A stretch of DNA of 64,000 nt from Piliocolobus tephrosceles (GCF_002776525.5 NC_045452.1:30725378-30789377), one strand, 5' to 3'. Positions 33,359 to 44,649 are shown, counted from the stretch's first letter. Numbers and translations: made by a program. The notes: generated by a model from the letters alone, not told the origin.

Positions 33359-34423
33359 TGGTAGAATATAATGAGTTTTAATACATGCACAGCATCCTAT
33401 AACCACCGTCACAGAAGGCAGAGAGTCCTTACACCCCCCCGCAGAGTTCCCCCATGCTGCCCTCTGTATTGAAACCCCACCACATCCTAACCTCTAGTAA
33501 CCACTGAGCTTTTCTCCACCAATATAAGTTTGATTCTCAAGACTTATAGTCTTGAGTGTCAAGTTTTGAGAGGATTCAAGTGTCAAGAGTGTCAAGTGTC
33601 AAGAGTGTCAACTTTTGAGAGGCTTATTTTTCCCTTAGCATAATGCCTTAGAGATGCATCCAAGTGGTGTGCATCAAATAGTTGATTTCCCTTGATGACT
33701 AAATGAATCCCACCGTATGGATGCCTGTTACTCCATGCAAGCTACCGTTGTTGGACAGGTGTGGTATTTCCAGTTAACGAACAGAATAGAGAGAGCTGCT
33801 ACCGACATCCATATGCGGTTTTGGGTGTAAACACAGGTTTTCATTTCTTTGGGGTAAATACCTATAAATAGAATTCCTGTCATCTGGTAAGTGTATGTTT
33901 AACTTCAGTAAAAACAGCCAATTTTAGTGTCTGTATACTTCTGCATGTCCACTAGTCATAACACATGAGATGTTTAGCGGCTCACTTTTCTCACTAGCAC
34001 ACAGTGTTGTGTGTATATGTATATATTCTCCATTCTAGCAAGTGTGCAGTGATCTCTCCTTGTGGATTCCTTAATGCCTAACGATGTTGAGCACCCTTTC
34101 ATGTACTTCTTTGGTAATTTATTTGGTGCAGTGTCTACTCCAATTATCTTCCCATTTTTTAAATGAAACAGTTTTCTTTCTTTTTTTTTTTTAACGGATG
34201 AATCATGAGAGTTTTACATATTGTGCGTATTTCATCAGGTATATAATTTGTAAATATTTTCTAGCATTCAATAACATTAACGAGTTCTTTCTCAGTGTAA
34301 AGCAAACTTAAAGTTTTAATTTATCTTTCTTTAAAAGGAATGTGCTTATGGTTTTATATGCCTTTTCCCTAATCAAGGGCCATACATTTTCTTCCTATAT
34401 TTATTCTAAAATCTTTACAGCTT

Positions 34424-34713
34424 GGCTGGGCGTGGTGGCTTAAGCCTGTAATCCCAGCACTTTGGGAGGACGAGGTGGGAGGATCACTTAAGGTCAGGAG
34501 TTCAAGACCAGCCTGGCCAACACGGTGAAACCCCATCTCTACTAAAAACACAAAAATTAGCTGGGTGTGGTGGCGGGTGCTACTTGGAAGGCTGAGGCAG
34601 GAGAATCACTTGAACCCGGAGGCAGAGGTTGCAGTGAGCCGAGATCATGCCACTGTACTCTAGCCTGGGTGACAGTGAGACTCCATCTCAAATAAACAAA
34701 CAAACAAACAAAC
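34424..34713 (+). mobile_element. AluS inserted in L1M
   Basis: ggctgggcgtggtggcttaa to caaacaaacaaacaaacaaa. The target-site duplication is aaatctttacagctt (from 34408) and aaatatttacagcctt (from 34715). The second arm lacks a few bases around gcgggtgctacttgg. Confidence 0.93.
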
Positions 34714-35003
34714 AAAATATTTACAGCCTTACATTTTGAGGTATTACAGCTATGAGTCATTTTGAGGTAATTTTTATATAAGGTGTGAGGTTTAGGTTGA
34801 GTTGCATTTTTTTTAGGATATGGATGTTCAATTTAATGGAAATACTATCTTTTTTTTGTTGAATTACCTTTGTAACTTGTCAAAAATCATTTGGCCGTAT
34901 CTGTGTGCCTTATTTTGAACTCTTTGTTTTCTTTTATTGACTTATGCGTCTTTCCCTTTACCCATGTCACACTATCTTGACTACTATAGCTTTACAGTCA
35001 GTG

Positions 35004-35132
35004 TTTTGAGACGGAGTCTCGCTCTGTCACCCAGGCTGGAGGGCAGTGGTATGAGCTCCGCTCACTGCAAGCTCCGCCTCCCGGGTTCCAGCGATTCTCC
35101 TGCCTCAGACTCCCGAGCAGCTGGGACTACAG
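35004..35132 (-). mobile_element. Short Alu fragment in L1M, antisense
   Basis: gagacggagtctcgctctgt to gcagctgggactacag, 129 bp, without a poly(T) tail. The L1 sequence acagtca occurs on both sides (34994-35000 and 35129-35135), so it is either a very short target-site duplication or microhomology at a deletion. Confidence 0.85.
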
Positions 35133-36150
35133 TCATTCTTAAAATTAGGAGGTGTAAGTTCTCCCACTTTGGTTTCTTTCTCGAAATTGTTTTAATTAAT
35201 TTGGCCCCTTAGACTTTCCATATACATTTTAGAAACCCCTTGTCTGTATCTACAGAAATTTCTGCTAGGATTTTGACAGAAATTATCTAATTAAAGCCCT
35301 TCAGAAAGATATGAGGAGGTAACATTTTCAAACATTTCCTGGTTTTAAGCTTGTCATTTTCAGTTTTTTTTTTTTTTTAAGTATTTTACCTAGACTTTCC
35401 AATTCATTAATACTGAGCTGTCTGAGGAAACATCGTTTCGTCTCATCTGTGTCTGGCTTTTATCACTTTCAGTCTTAAGAATTTTATTACCATTGTCTCT
35501 CTTTCTTTTCTCCCTTAGTCTTGACTTAAGTTTACTATTTTGCAAGCATTTTCAGACAGTCATCTCTTTTTTTCCATTAATTATCCTGAATTTTACTGCG
35601 TAGAAGACTTACAAGACCTTGTTTTTTTCTGGTAAATATATTTTGAACTCATAAATTCCTCATAGTGCTTTACTGCATCTCACCAATGAATATAATATTT
35701 TCATTTTCACTCTACTCTAAGGTATTCATAATTTATATGATTTTATTTTTCCCAAGGCATATTGAGTTGTCTGTTACTTAAGTTCCTATGAGATTTTAAA
35801 CAATACTCTTCAATGAATAGCTCCTGATTTTATCATACATTGGCCGGCAAGATCATCTGTATGATGTTGATTCTTTGGAACTGGGGGAATGCTTCTCTAA
35901 TTTTGCTTCTGGTTAATTTCTGAGCACATGCTGTTCCCAGTGTGTTTACACAGAATGTGCCTTTTCTGACTGTTGGTGTAAGATTGTCTGTCTTCTGCTA
36001 TGAGCTCTTTAATTAGGTTATCTAAATTTGCTGACTTTTTTCTACTTGTTCTGTCCTTTACTTGTAGTGATGTGTTAAAATCTTTGGCAGTGTTGCTAGA
36101 GTATCTTCCTACCCTGCAGGTGGGTCGCTGGCGGTTGATGTATCTTGAGG

Positions 36151-36287
36151 CTGCTCCTACGTGCTCATGGTCATTACGCCTCCTCCATCACTTGCTCCCT
36201 TGACCAATACATAACTGGCTTCTGTATCCTTCCAGTTTTGCCCTTGAACTCCAATGTGTTTTACATAATGGTTCATCTTGGCTCTCA
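36151..36287. other. Unclassified AT-rich spacer
   Basis: Probable L1 remnant; no firm match. Confidence 0.35.
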
Positions 36288-36568
36288 TACACACACACAC
36301 ACACACACATACATATATACACACATATATGTGTGTGTGATACACCAGCAAAATATATATGTGTGTATATATGTGTATATATATACGTGTGTGATACACC
36401 AGCAAAAATATATGTGTGTATATATGTATATGTGTATATATGTGTGTGATACACCAGCAAAAATATATATGTGTGTATATATGTGTATACGTATATATAC
36501 ACACATAAATACGTATATACATACACACGTATATAAATATATACACATTTTTTTTTTGCTGGTGTATC
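36288..36568 (+). repeat. CA/TA array with three direct and one inverted 15-mer
   Basis: After (CA)n at 36289-36309 the array holds gatacaccagcaaaa at 36339-36353, 36393-36407 and 36448-36462 (period 54-55). Its exact reverse complement ttttgctggtgtatc lies at 36554-36568. Between them run alternating tatgtgtgtatata motifs. The whole can fold into a long hairpin. Confidence 0.93.
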
Positions 36569-36569
36569 A

Positions 36570-37135
36570 TTTTTATCACTCTATTTGTACTTTTTCACGT
36601 GGAAAACATTTCAAACATTGAGAAGTTACAACAGTACAAAGCATACCCCCGTGCCTTGTGCAGGATCCGCCATGGCTGCAAAGTTATCCTGCCCGTTTTA
36701 TCTCTGTTGTAAATGCGGTGGTTGTTGCTGATGCCCCATCGGAAGGTAACTTTCAGAATTGTGACTTCCTGCTGCAAACGCATCATCCACACCTTCTAAG
36801 AACATTCACATCCCTCGAGTGTCTTAGCAGACTCCATCACTGACACGATCCTACGGTGCCATGTGGAGTCCATGCCCACATTTCACTCCGTCTTCAAATC
36901 ATGTCCTTGTTAGCAACTATGGCTGTTATTAGTCAACGGCTCAGGATTCGTGCAAGATCACGCACTGCATGTAGTTGTCACGTGTTCGTCTCCCTTATTC
37001 TGGAAAAATTTCTCATCCTTTTTTCACAACATTGACATTTTTGAGGATCACAGCCTGACTATTTTGTAGAACGTTCCTTCACTCGTATTTCTGGAATGTT
37101 TGCTCGTGCTCCTCTTTCTAGCAGGAAAACCAGTG
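36570..37135 (-). mobile_element. Old L1M 3' UTR-type fragment, antisense
   Basis: aggattcgtgcaagatcacg, cactgcatgtagttgtcacg, cattgacatttttgaggatc, actattttgtagaacgttcc and tagcaggaaaaccagtgaag match an L1M 3' UTR family in antisense. Very diverged. Confidence 0.6.
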
Positions 37136-37210
37136 AAGTGAAGCCGAGTCCTCTTGGTGGACGATTTGAGGGCTGCCCGGCCGCTGGTGCTGCGAGCGCA
37201 ATGGTGCGGT

Positions 37211-37262
37211 CTGACCACACTGACCACGCTGACCACTGACCACGCTGACCACGCTGACCACA
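37211..37262 (+). repeat. (CTGACCACG)n 9-bp repeat
   Basis: Six units of ctgaccacg/ctgaccaca, one shortened to seven bases. Confidence 0.93.
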
Positions 37263-37617
37263 AGGCCTTCTCCACGGTGGATTCTCCCCCTTCTCCCTCG
37301 GATCACCTGTAGGGCTGTCCCTTGGGCTGCGCCCTCCTCTTTTGCACCAGAGCTCCGGCCAGGGAATTCGGCCTGAATCCATCCTGTCCTGCTGGCATGG
37401 GTGGTTATGCTCCTCCGACTCCCGGACCCGACCCGCCTGTATCTGCTGGGAAACAGATCCAGAGCCCCGCTCCTGCTCGTCGGCTCGTCCTGCGCCCACC
37501 CTGGCCTGCTTTTCGGGCGAGTGTGGCCTCCTGGGGCCGCCTGTGGCTCCCTGCGTCCTTCCCACCAGGCTGCGTGTCTCGTGTGCCGCTGCCCAGGCCC
37601 AGCTCCTCCTCCTGCCT
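37263..37617. other. GC-rich sequence left of the gap
   Basis: CpG-containing GC-rich unique sequence that stops at the N run. No gene recognised; frames that cross the gap are meaningless. Confidence 0.45.
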
Positions 37618-38017
37618 NNNNNNNNNNNNNNNNNNNNNNNNNNNNNNNNNNNNNNNNNNNNNNNNNNNNNNNNNNNNNNNNNNNNNNNNNNNNNNNNNNN
37701 NNNNNNNNNNNNNNNNNNNNNNNNNNNNNNNNNNNNNNNNNNNNNNNNNNNNNNNNNNNNNNNNNNNNNNNNNNNNNNNNNNNNNNNNNNNNNNNNNNNN
37801 NNNNNNNNNNNNNNNNNNNNNNNNNNNNNNNNNNNNNNNNNNNNNNNNNNNNNNNNNNNNNNNNNNNNNNNNNNNNNNNNNNNNNNNNNNNNNNNNNNNN
37901 NNNNNNNNNNNNNNNNNNNNNNNNNNNNNNNNNNNNNNNNNNNNNNNNNNNNNNNNNNNNNNNNNNNNNNNNNNNNNNNNNNNNNNNNNNNNNNNNNNNN
38001 NNNNNNNNNNNNNNNNN
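37618..38017. other. Assembly gap, 400 N
   Basis: Four hundred ambiguous bases. GC-rich DNA lies on the left and a CA-rich array on the right, so the missing DNA probably includes GC-rich or repetitive sequence. Confidence 0.99.
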
Positions 38018-38465
38018 CATGTAGCACACACACCACCCAACCCATGCACACACACCACATGCACACACCCTGAATCACACAACACACCATACACACACCA
38101 CACACAGACACACACCACACACATACACACAATACATACACACTTACACATACCCCAAACCACTCACTACCACACACATACGATATGCACCACACAACCC
38201 ATGTGCAAACACAAACACATACACCACACACACCACATACACACAAACACATTACACACACATACGCAACGTACACATATACACATATCACACACACAGC
38301 AGACACACCACACACATCACACACGTACACAAACCCCAAACCACACACCACTGCACAGACACCACACATACCCCATACCACAAACACAGGATACACAGCA
38401 CACACATAACACACAGGTACACATCACCACATGCAGAACACATCACACACACCACACCCTGTACT
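38018..38465 (+). repeat. CACACCA-rich array
   Basis: About 450 bases of cacacaccacacaca, acacatac and related motifs adjoining the gap. No fixed period. Stop-poor in several frames, hence spurious Thr/His or Cys/Val frames. Confidence 0.92.
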
Positions 38466-39656
38466 AACATCCTGCACTGCAGACCCAGCCTGGGGGAGGC
38501 AGGACGGTGGCCCCATCACGTCCCAGGGAAGCCGAGCCAGCCGTGTCCTCAGCCCTTCTTGGGGCTGACCTGGCAGCCCTCAGCTCTGCCCTGCGCCCGG
38601 GTTCCCCTCCTTAGTGGGAGGCAGCAGGACTGAAAATACGCCACTGTTTATTTTCCCACACACAGCTGGGAGAGCACCCAGCATCCGTGGCTCTGTCCGG
38701 CCTGAGCGCCCGGCCCACTCCCAGCCCAGTGGGGGCGGCCCTGCCCCTCGTCCATCCCTCCTGAGCAGGCTGGAGTCCAGGGGCCATGCCCAAGGAGAAG
38801 GGGCCCTGGGCCTGCCGTCCCCACTCCTGCCCCGGCCAAGGCTGTCCCTGAGGGACAGTCAGGCAGGAGGAGGTGCTGCCAAGACCCACTGCCCAGCATC
38901 AGCCCTGGGACACTTGGAGCTGCCTTCCTTGGTTCAAACGTTTCGTTTGGAACTCGGTCTTTAATTATGTCAGATTAAAGGTGCACGCTTTGGAGATTTA
39001 TGGAGTCATTAGGGATGTTGTAGAAACCACACACGGAGCTAAGCCCACACTGGCGTTCTCCGCATGGGTATTTACGTACAAATAGCCGAGGGCTTCGTTA
39101 AACAGCTCAGCTTGGAAATTTAACAGGTGGTCTTCCGTGTTGCTGGCTCTCCGCTGGCGGTGGGAGACAGGAGCCCAACGCTTGCCCGGCCCCAGGCCTC
39201 CCAACTTGGCCGGTGTCCACCATGGAGTCTCTCTGTGCTTGGACCTGTGTTCGTCCTTCCATGCCTTCAGGGATTCCCAGCATCCTGGGTTGGGTGAGAC
39301 TCACTGCTTCTTCAAGGATGCTTCAAGAACAAGTCCCGGGGCCTGGGAAGGAAGGGAGTGGGGCATCCAGGAAGGAGAGGAAGTGGCCCTTCTTATTCCA
39401 TTTCACCCACATCACCGGGCGATATCCGTTCCCATGAACATGAGTACACTGAGCTCCTAGCAGGGCATCTGTGCTCACCGCTCAGCCCCTGGGCCAGTGC
39501 TGGTCTAAGCCCAGCTCCGTCACTGGGCAGTGGACAAATTGCGGACCCAGCTTTGCCTCAGTGCCTTGTTTGCTCGTGGCAGCACACTGAGTCAGCGGGC
39601 CAGTCTGCAATGCAGGTTCGATGAGGCGATGGTTGGTGTGGGTTTGGGGAGCCCAC
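38466..39656. other. Unique block
   Basis: GC-rich except for the island at 38930-39125, listed separately. No gene recognised. Confidence 0.4.
38930..39125. promoter_or_regulatory. Candidate conserved noncoding element
   Basis: gtctttaattatgtcagatt, aaaggtgcacgctttggaga and gtcattagggatgttgtaga form a repeat-free island with TAAT motifs and preserved CpGs (cgtttcg). Of the candidate islands this one looks most like an ancient enhancer to me; inference only. Confidence 0.38.
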
Positions 39657-40146
39657 TGAGGCAGGAGAATAGGGTCTGGAGGCAGGGAACCTAAGGCAGA
39701 TTCACACTGACTTCCTAGACCTGAATCAAAAGAAAAATCCCACCTCTCCACACCCAAGTAACAAAAGGATCAGAGGCTAGCTACTCCCTTTGCAATGCCC
39801 CCCTTTCCAGGGCATGGCAGATGAAAAAGGGAAAGCACCTCTGATTGGCCACCTCCGAAAACCAATCAGACTAGTCGCAGGCCAAGTCCTCGTTTACATA
39901 GGGTGTAACCACGTAACCAATGAGAAACCTCCAGTGGGTATTTAAACCCTAGAAAATTCTGTAACCAGCGCTCTTGAGCCTCTTGCTCAAGCCTGTTCCT
40001 ACTCTGTGGGGTGTGCTTTCATTTCAATCAATCTATGCTTTTGTTACTTTGTTGTTTTATTGCTTTGCTTGTGCATTTTGTCCAATTCTTTGTTCAAAAC
40101 GCCAAGCACCTGGATGACTCCTAGTCGAGACCCTCCATTGGTAACA
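39657..40146 (+). mobile_element. ERV1-type LTR, probably complete solo LTR
   Basis: Proposed ends are tgaggcaggagaataggg (39657) and ccattggtaaca (40146), giving 490 bp. CCAAT boxes occur at 39861 (accaatcag) and 39916 (accaatgag), with an inverted one at 39844. A TATA-like tatttaaa is at 39939. After it come the R-U5-like gagcctcttgctcaagcctg, tttcaatcaatctatgcttt and ttttgtccaattctttgttc. The boundaries are inferred from remembered family ends; no exact 4-base duplication is visible. Confidence 0.6.
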
Positions 40147-41864
40147 CACCGAGTGAGGGGTCCGTTGTCTCTGGATTGCACCTGGGGCAGGCAGGGCAGA
40201 GTGAGGGCTGCACGCAGGCCAGTGTCTGGCCAGGGCCCAAGCTGGGTCCCCAGTCTCTGCTTCCATCACAGGGATGGTAATGCATGCGGCAGCGTGTCGT
40301 GGAGGCAGGTGCACGCGCAGAGGTTAGAGGACGTGTGTAGGCAACGCTGGGATGGGATTTGGGTGTTCTGAATTCCTGGGGTGGGGGAAGTCAAGGGATA
40401 GGAGACCCAGGGCTTTCCACAAATGACTTAAAAAAACACACAAGATTTTGGGAATGCTAAATTCTGAAGGTGTCCAAAGTAAACAAATACACAGGAAAAT
40501 TTAAAAAATACATAAAATAAATAAAAACTCACTGTCCTTTAGTAATTACTTTACAATTACTTTACTTCTAAGAGATTTGATATAAAAGCAGCACCGCGAG
40601 GGGAGCCGGTGACGGCGCTTGTAGGAAGAATGGTTGAGCCGATCCACCCTGGCCTGGCCTGGCCCAGTCTCCCCATAGGCGAAGCGGCGGTGATGACTCA
40701 ACTCCTCCTCCCCCATAAGTCAGGACCTGCAGCCAGGGCCCCGGCGCCCTACACCAGTGGGTCTGGGCTTTCCTCTGAGGCATCACAGTTCCCTGGAACC
40801 TTGGTCGACGAAACCCCTCCCTCCCAAGATGGGAAACTGCAGGCAGGATCCTGAGCCACCGAGAGGGAGACCTAACCCAAGCCCCGAGAAGGGTTCTCCC
40901 AGCGCGTGCGGGAAACTCGCCTTCCGAGCTACCAAGAGGGACACCTAACAGGAGCCCGAGAAGGGTTCGCTCAGCACATGCGGGAAACTCACTTTCTGGA
41001 TGCCGCTCCCTGCAGACCCGTCCTCACTGAAGAGTCCGGGGAAACATGGGAAAAAACCTCTCAAATCTCTGCAATTACCTGCCTCTTCCCCGCTCCCCAC
41101 TAAAGCAACCAACACCTCTCCAGGTTTCTGGGGAGGCCCTGAGGGGACAGGATCCTCTTCCCAAACAGGATCCTGTCTCCCAACAGACAATGCCCAGCGC
41201 CTGCCTCCCTCCTCCCCTCGTCCCACCCTCTCCTTTAGTTGCCCCCAGGAGCATTGACTGAGCACCTAGTGGGTGCCCGGCACCACAGCTGGGCCTGACC
41301 CTGGGGCAACAGGGAGGTGGCCAGGTCCTGCCGAGGGGGACAGGCCAGGGAGTCCCAGCCCAGGAGGAAGCTCTGTGCACTATGGCCGCCGTGTGGAGGG
41401 GGCTTCTTTCTGCCAGGACAGCAGGTGGGGTGTGAAGGGAAGGCTGACCTTGGGTCCTGGGCAGGCTGAGGGCCCTGTGAGCATGTCCCTGGTGAAAGGG
41501 AAGTTCAGGCTGTGTGGAGTGGTGCCTACGTCGGATTCTGGGGGTTGGCATCCCAGGACCTGCTGCTGCTCCCTGGAGCTCCAGCCACCTGACTCGGTGG
41601 CACCTTGGAACTGGGCCCTGAGCCCAAGTCAGCCTTGTGTCCGCATCTGCCGTGTCCCCTCTGTTTCTGTCCCCCACGCCTCCCTCCTGGTCTTCTGAGC
41701 CAGCACCATCTCCAAATAGCCCATTCCTTCCTGCAAATCACACACACGTGCAGGCCGCACACACCTGCCGTCCTGGAGATGGGGAAGTAGGAGAAATGAG
41801 TAGAGGCCCATACCTTGTACAGAAGGAGGGGCAGGTGCAGATAAAAGCAGCAGACCCAGCGGCA
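40147..41864. other. Unique block
   Basis: No gene recognised. It contains an A-rich stretch (40430-40560), a tataaaag at 40581-40588 and the 72-bp duplication at 40853-40997. The 200-codon minus-strand frame at 41075-41677 has no domain. Confidence 0.4.
40853..40997 (+). repeat. ~72-bp tandem duplication
   Basis: Both copies carry cgagaagggttc, then a cagc segment, gcgggaaactc and a ttcc/ttct end; about 15% diverged. Confidence 0.85.
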
Positions 41865-42045
41865 GCTGAAGTGCATGGAGCACGGTCCGGGCCAGCATCG
41901 CGCTGAGCACCTGATGGGCCTCATCTCGTGAATCCTCGAGGCAGCTCCATGGCAGAGGAGTTAGTATCACCTGTGCTGAGCAGAGGAGGAGACTGAGGGT
42001 CAGAGTGGAGGCTAAGCTGCCCTGGAACTCCTCAATCTGCCTGTC
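41865..42045 (-). mobile_element. MIR, antisense
   Basis: gggcctcatctcgtgaatcc, tcgaggcagctccatggcag and gaggaggagactgagggtca follow the order of a MIR in reverse complement. Confidence 0.65.
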
Positions 42046-42124
42046 CCCTGGTATGAAGCCCCCTCCCTGCCCCTACAATTCCTGAACTCCTCTTTTATTG
42101 ACCAGCATTCCTCAGTGAGCAAAA

Positions 42125-42520
42125 GGACATGATATTTATTCACACAATAATGTGGTTAACAAGTGTTTATGGAGCATCTATTACTGTGCTGTTCTGGGCA
42201 GGAAGGAAGTTACGATGCTCAGAAAATCCAGCCCTTGCTGTGCTGAAGCCTGTCTTCAAATTGAGGTCAAGGGAAGACAGATGGGAAACAAATATTAAAT
42301 GTATGAAGCATAAATATGACGCAGCAAGTGAGGAAATGCAGGGCAGAGACATGAAGATTCAGGGGGCAGGGAGGGCAGGGGTGAGGCGAGCTCTACTTAC
42401 AAGGGGTAGGGAGAAGCCTCAGTCACCAGGGGCTGGTGCAGCAGGAGCCGGAACAAGGAGCTGGAGTCCTGCAGGCAGACACTGGGGAAGAGCATCCCAG
42501 GCAGGGCCCCTGTTCATCTA
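42125..42520 (-). mobile_element. L2-like fragment, antisense
   Basis: taacaagtgtttatggagca, tctattactgtgctgttctg, gatgggaaacaaatattaaa and ggggaagagcatcccaggca match a common L2-class sequence read in reverse. Heavily diverged. Confidence 0.6.
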
Positions 42521-42837
42521 GTGGCCACTTCTCAGGTGCTGGGGACACTGAGGCCCAGAGGCGTGCATCCTGTAGCAGGCTAGGACCCATTCGGGTGACC
42601 TCCTCCACACCAGGCTATGGCCTTCCAACATCAAGGGCTCTGTCTTGATCGCCGTGAAGGCCTGGAAGGACAGCTGGTCAGGCGGCGGGGAGCTCAGCCC
42701 ACCAGCCAACCTGCCCACCTATCTGCCCACCTGTTTGTTTCATAAGCAGGCCCCCTGCGTCGCTGGCACCTGCCTGGCACAGAGCCCTTGCAGCCTGTTT
42801 GATGAGGATCACTTGTCCTGCATCCAGGGACAGCGGG
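42521..42837. other. Unique spacer
   Basis: Nothing recognised. Confidence 0.35.
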
Positions 42838-42970
42838 GTTTGGGTCCAACCCTGCCACCTCCTGGCAACCTCATTTGTGAGAGCTGTTGATGGGGAGAAT
42901 GTGGAGATTCCTATAGGATGCTCCCAGCCAGGTCTACAGGAAGTGCTTAGTAAGTGTCAATCACTGTGTC
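42838..42970 (+). mobile_element. MIR fragment
   Basis: ttgggtccaaccctgccacc, tcatttgtgagagctgttga and caggaagtgcttagtaagtg resemble a decayed sense MIR. Confidence 0.45.
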
Positions 42971-43129
42971 TCGTCATCCCTCCGCAATCCCACTTATGGG
43001 GCTGAGTCACACTCTGCCTCAGTAAACCAGCTTCTTTCTAAGTTCCAACAAGTCAGGGAGGCTGTCTCACAATTCTATGCAGTCTTCAGCACAAGAGCTG
43101 TCTGTCACGTGTTTTCCATTCCCCATTAT
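42971..43129. other. Unique spacer
   Basis: Nothing recognised. Confidence 0.35.
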
Positions 43130-43835
43130 TCATCCATACATCCTCATCTATCCATCTATACATCCACCATCCATGCATCCACTCACATATGTACTCATCT
43201 ATTGATCATCTATCCACCATCTAACCACCCACCTATCCACCAACCAATCCATCCACTCATCCGCCATCCATCCATCCACCCACCCATTCATCCATCCATC
43301 CCCAGCCATCTATCCATTCAATCACCATCCATGCATCCACCCATCCACATGTGTACTCATCTATCCATCATCTGTGCATTATCTAACCACCCTCCTATTC
43401 ACCAACCTGTCCATCCACTCATCCACCATCCATTATCCATCTGTCCATCCATCCATCCATCCATCCATCCATCCATCCATCATTCATCCATCCATCCCCA
43501 TCGATCCATTCATCCACCCACGTATGTACTCATCTATCCATCATCTATCCACCATCTAACCACCCACCTACTTACCAACCAATTCATCCATCCACCCACT
43601 CATGCATCCACCCACTCATCCATCCATTATCCATCCATCCATCCCCCATCCATCCATCCATCCGTCCACACACCATCTATCTATTCACTCATCCATTCAT
43701 CCACCATCCTTCCCTCCATCTATCGACTCACCCACCCATTCCTCCATTCATGATCCATCTACCTACCCATTTCTCCACCATCTATCCATCCATCCATCCA
43801 TCCATCTATCTATCCATCCATCCATCCAAGCCTCT
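43130..43835 (+). repeat. 700-bp (ATCC)n array with higher-order units
   Basis: Imperfect atcc repeats. A compound unit starting gtactcatct and containing taaccaccc and caccaacc recurs at 43191, 43353 and 43526, spacing 162 and 173. A pure atcc run is at about 43446-43482. The Ser/Ile/His/Pro-rich 214-codon frame here is an artefact. Confidence 0.95.
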
Positions 43836-44051
43836 ATCTAAAATTTCATTATCCCCTCTGCCAACTCACCACTTACTTTTTAAACACTTCCTGAGCCGAG
43901 CAGACACTTGCCTCTCTGGATATCCTCCGTGCTCGACAGAGAAACACACTCTGTGTGCAGGGCCTTTGCCTCCGTCTTTCAGGCGTGAATTCTAACGCAG
44001 ATGTGAGTCTTCAGTGTCTCCGATATGACCTTGCCAGACCTCTAGTGAGGA
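43836..44051. other. Unique spacer
   Basis: Nothing recognised. Confidence 0.35.
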
Positions 44052-44212
44052 TAGTGGTTCTCAGCAGTGGCTGTTCAGGAAGCTAATTGGAAGTCGCTGG
44101 AAGAACGCTGGAACCCAGGCCCCTGTGTGACATTTGGATTTCATTGGTTTGGCGCGAGGCCTCGACATTAGAGTTCTTGAATCCCTCAGGTGATTATCTT
44201 GTAGAGTCAGGG
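44052..44212. mobile_element. MER5A-type hAT DNA transposon
   Basis: The left end agtggttctcagcagtggct, the middle ggaacccaggcccctgtgtg and attggtttggcgcgaggcct, and the right ccctcaggtgattatcttgt reproduce MER5A layout. Old and degraded. Confidence 0.7.
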
Positions 44213-44649
44213 CAGAAGCCCTTACTGGATCGGGGAGGACATCCTGATTGCAGCTGTGGAAACAAAGGCAGCAAGGCTTGGCCCCTGCCTCCTGAATCCC
44301 AGAATCCGGGGGGTGACACTTACAGCACTCAAAAGCTTTCACTTCTTATTCCCAGGCTGCCTGGATTTAAGGTCCATGTTTGTGTTTGAGAGACGTGGTT
44401 CACTATTTGCTGGGTGGATGTGAGATGGGTGTATTTTCTCCCTGCGAGTGCCCTGCTTAGCTCCCGGGGGTGTGTTGTCTGTGATACAATTAAAGGTATT
44501 GTCAGTGCCACAGAAAAGATGGGCGTCCACCCCACGGGAGCCGGAAAGCTCATCCTGCCACTGTAGTCAGGAGAACCACAACTCCTGGGCCGGGGCTGCG
44601 GCCCGGGAAGGTGACCGGAGTCTGCTGCTGAATTGCCAGCCTGGAGGCC
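44213..44649. other. Unique spacer
   Basis: No gene or repeat recognised. Confidence 0.4.

Larger units (their letters stand above)
33360..36150 (-). mobile_element. Long L1M copy, antisense, with Alus inserted
   Basis: Nearly continuous reverse complement of L1M from the 3' side (taaccaccgtcacagaaggc, ttttcccttagcataatgcc, ttcatttctttggggtaaat, tgatgttgagcaccctttca) into ORF2. Further along are gtgtgaggtttaggttgagt, ttgactactatagctttaca, gccggcaagatcatctgtat and gtgatgtgttaaaatctttg. Two Alus (34424-34713 and 35004-35132) interrupt it. The protein frames are gone. It is one of the longest repeats in the window. Confidence 0.85.

Noticed and set aside
37059..38467. Very long open frames (200-450 codons) across the N gap
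   Set aside because: Most of their length is unknown bases translated as X; the rest is CA-rich low complexity. No coding evidence.
40579..40625. tataaaag followed by GC-rich sequence as a core promoter
   Set aside because: A single TATA-like motif beside an A-rich stretch is expected by chance; no initiator, CpG island or downstream gene supports it.
43109..43753. 214-codon Ser/Ile/His/Pro-rich frame
   Set aside because: Translation of the ATCC tetranucleotide array.
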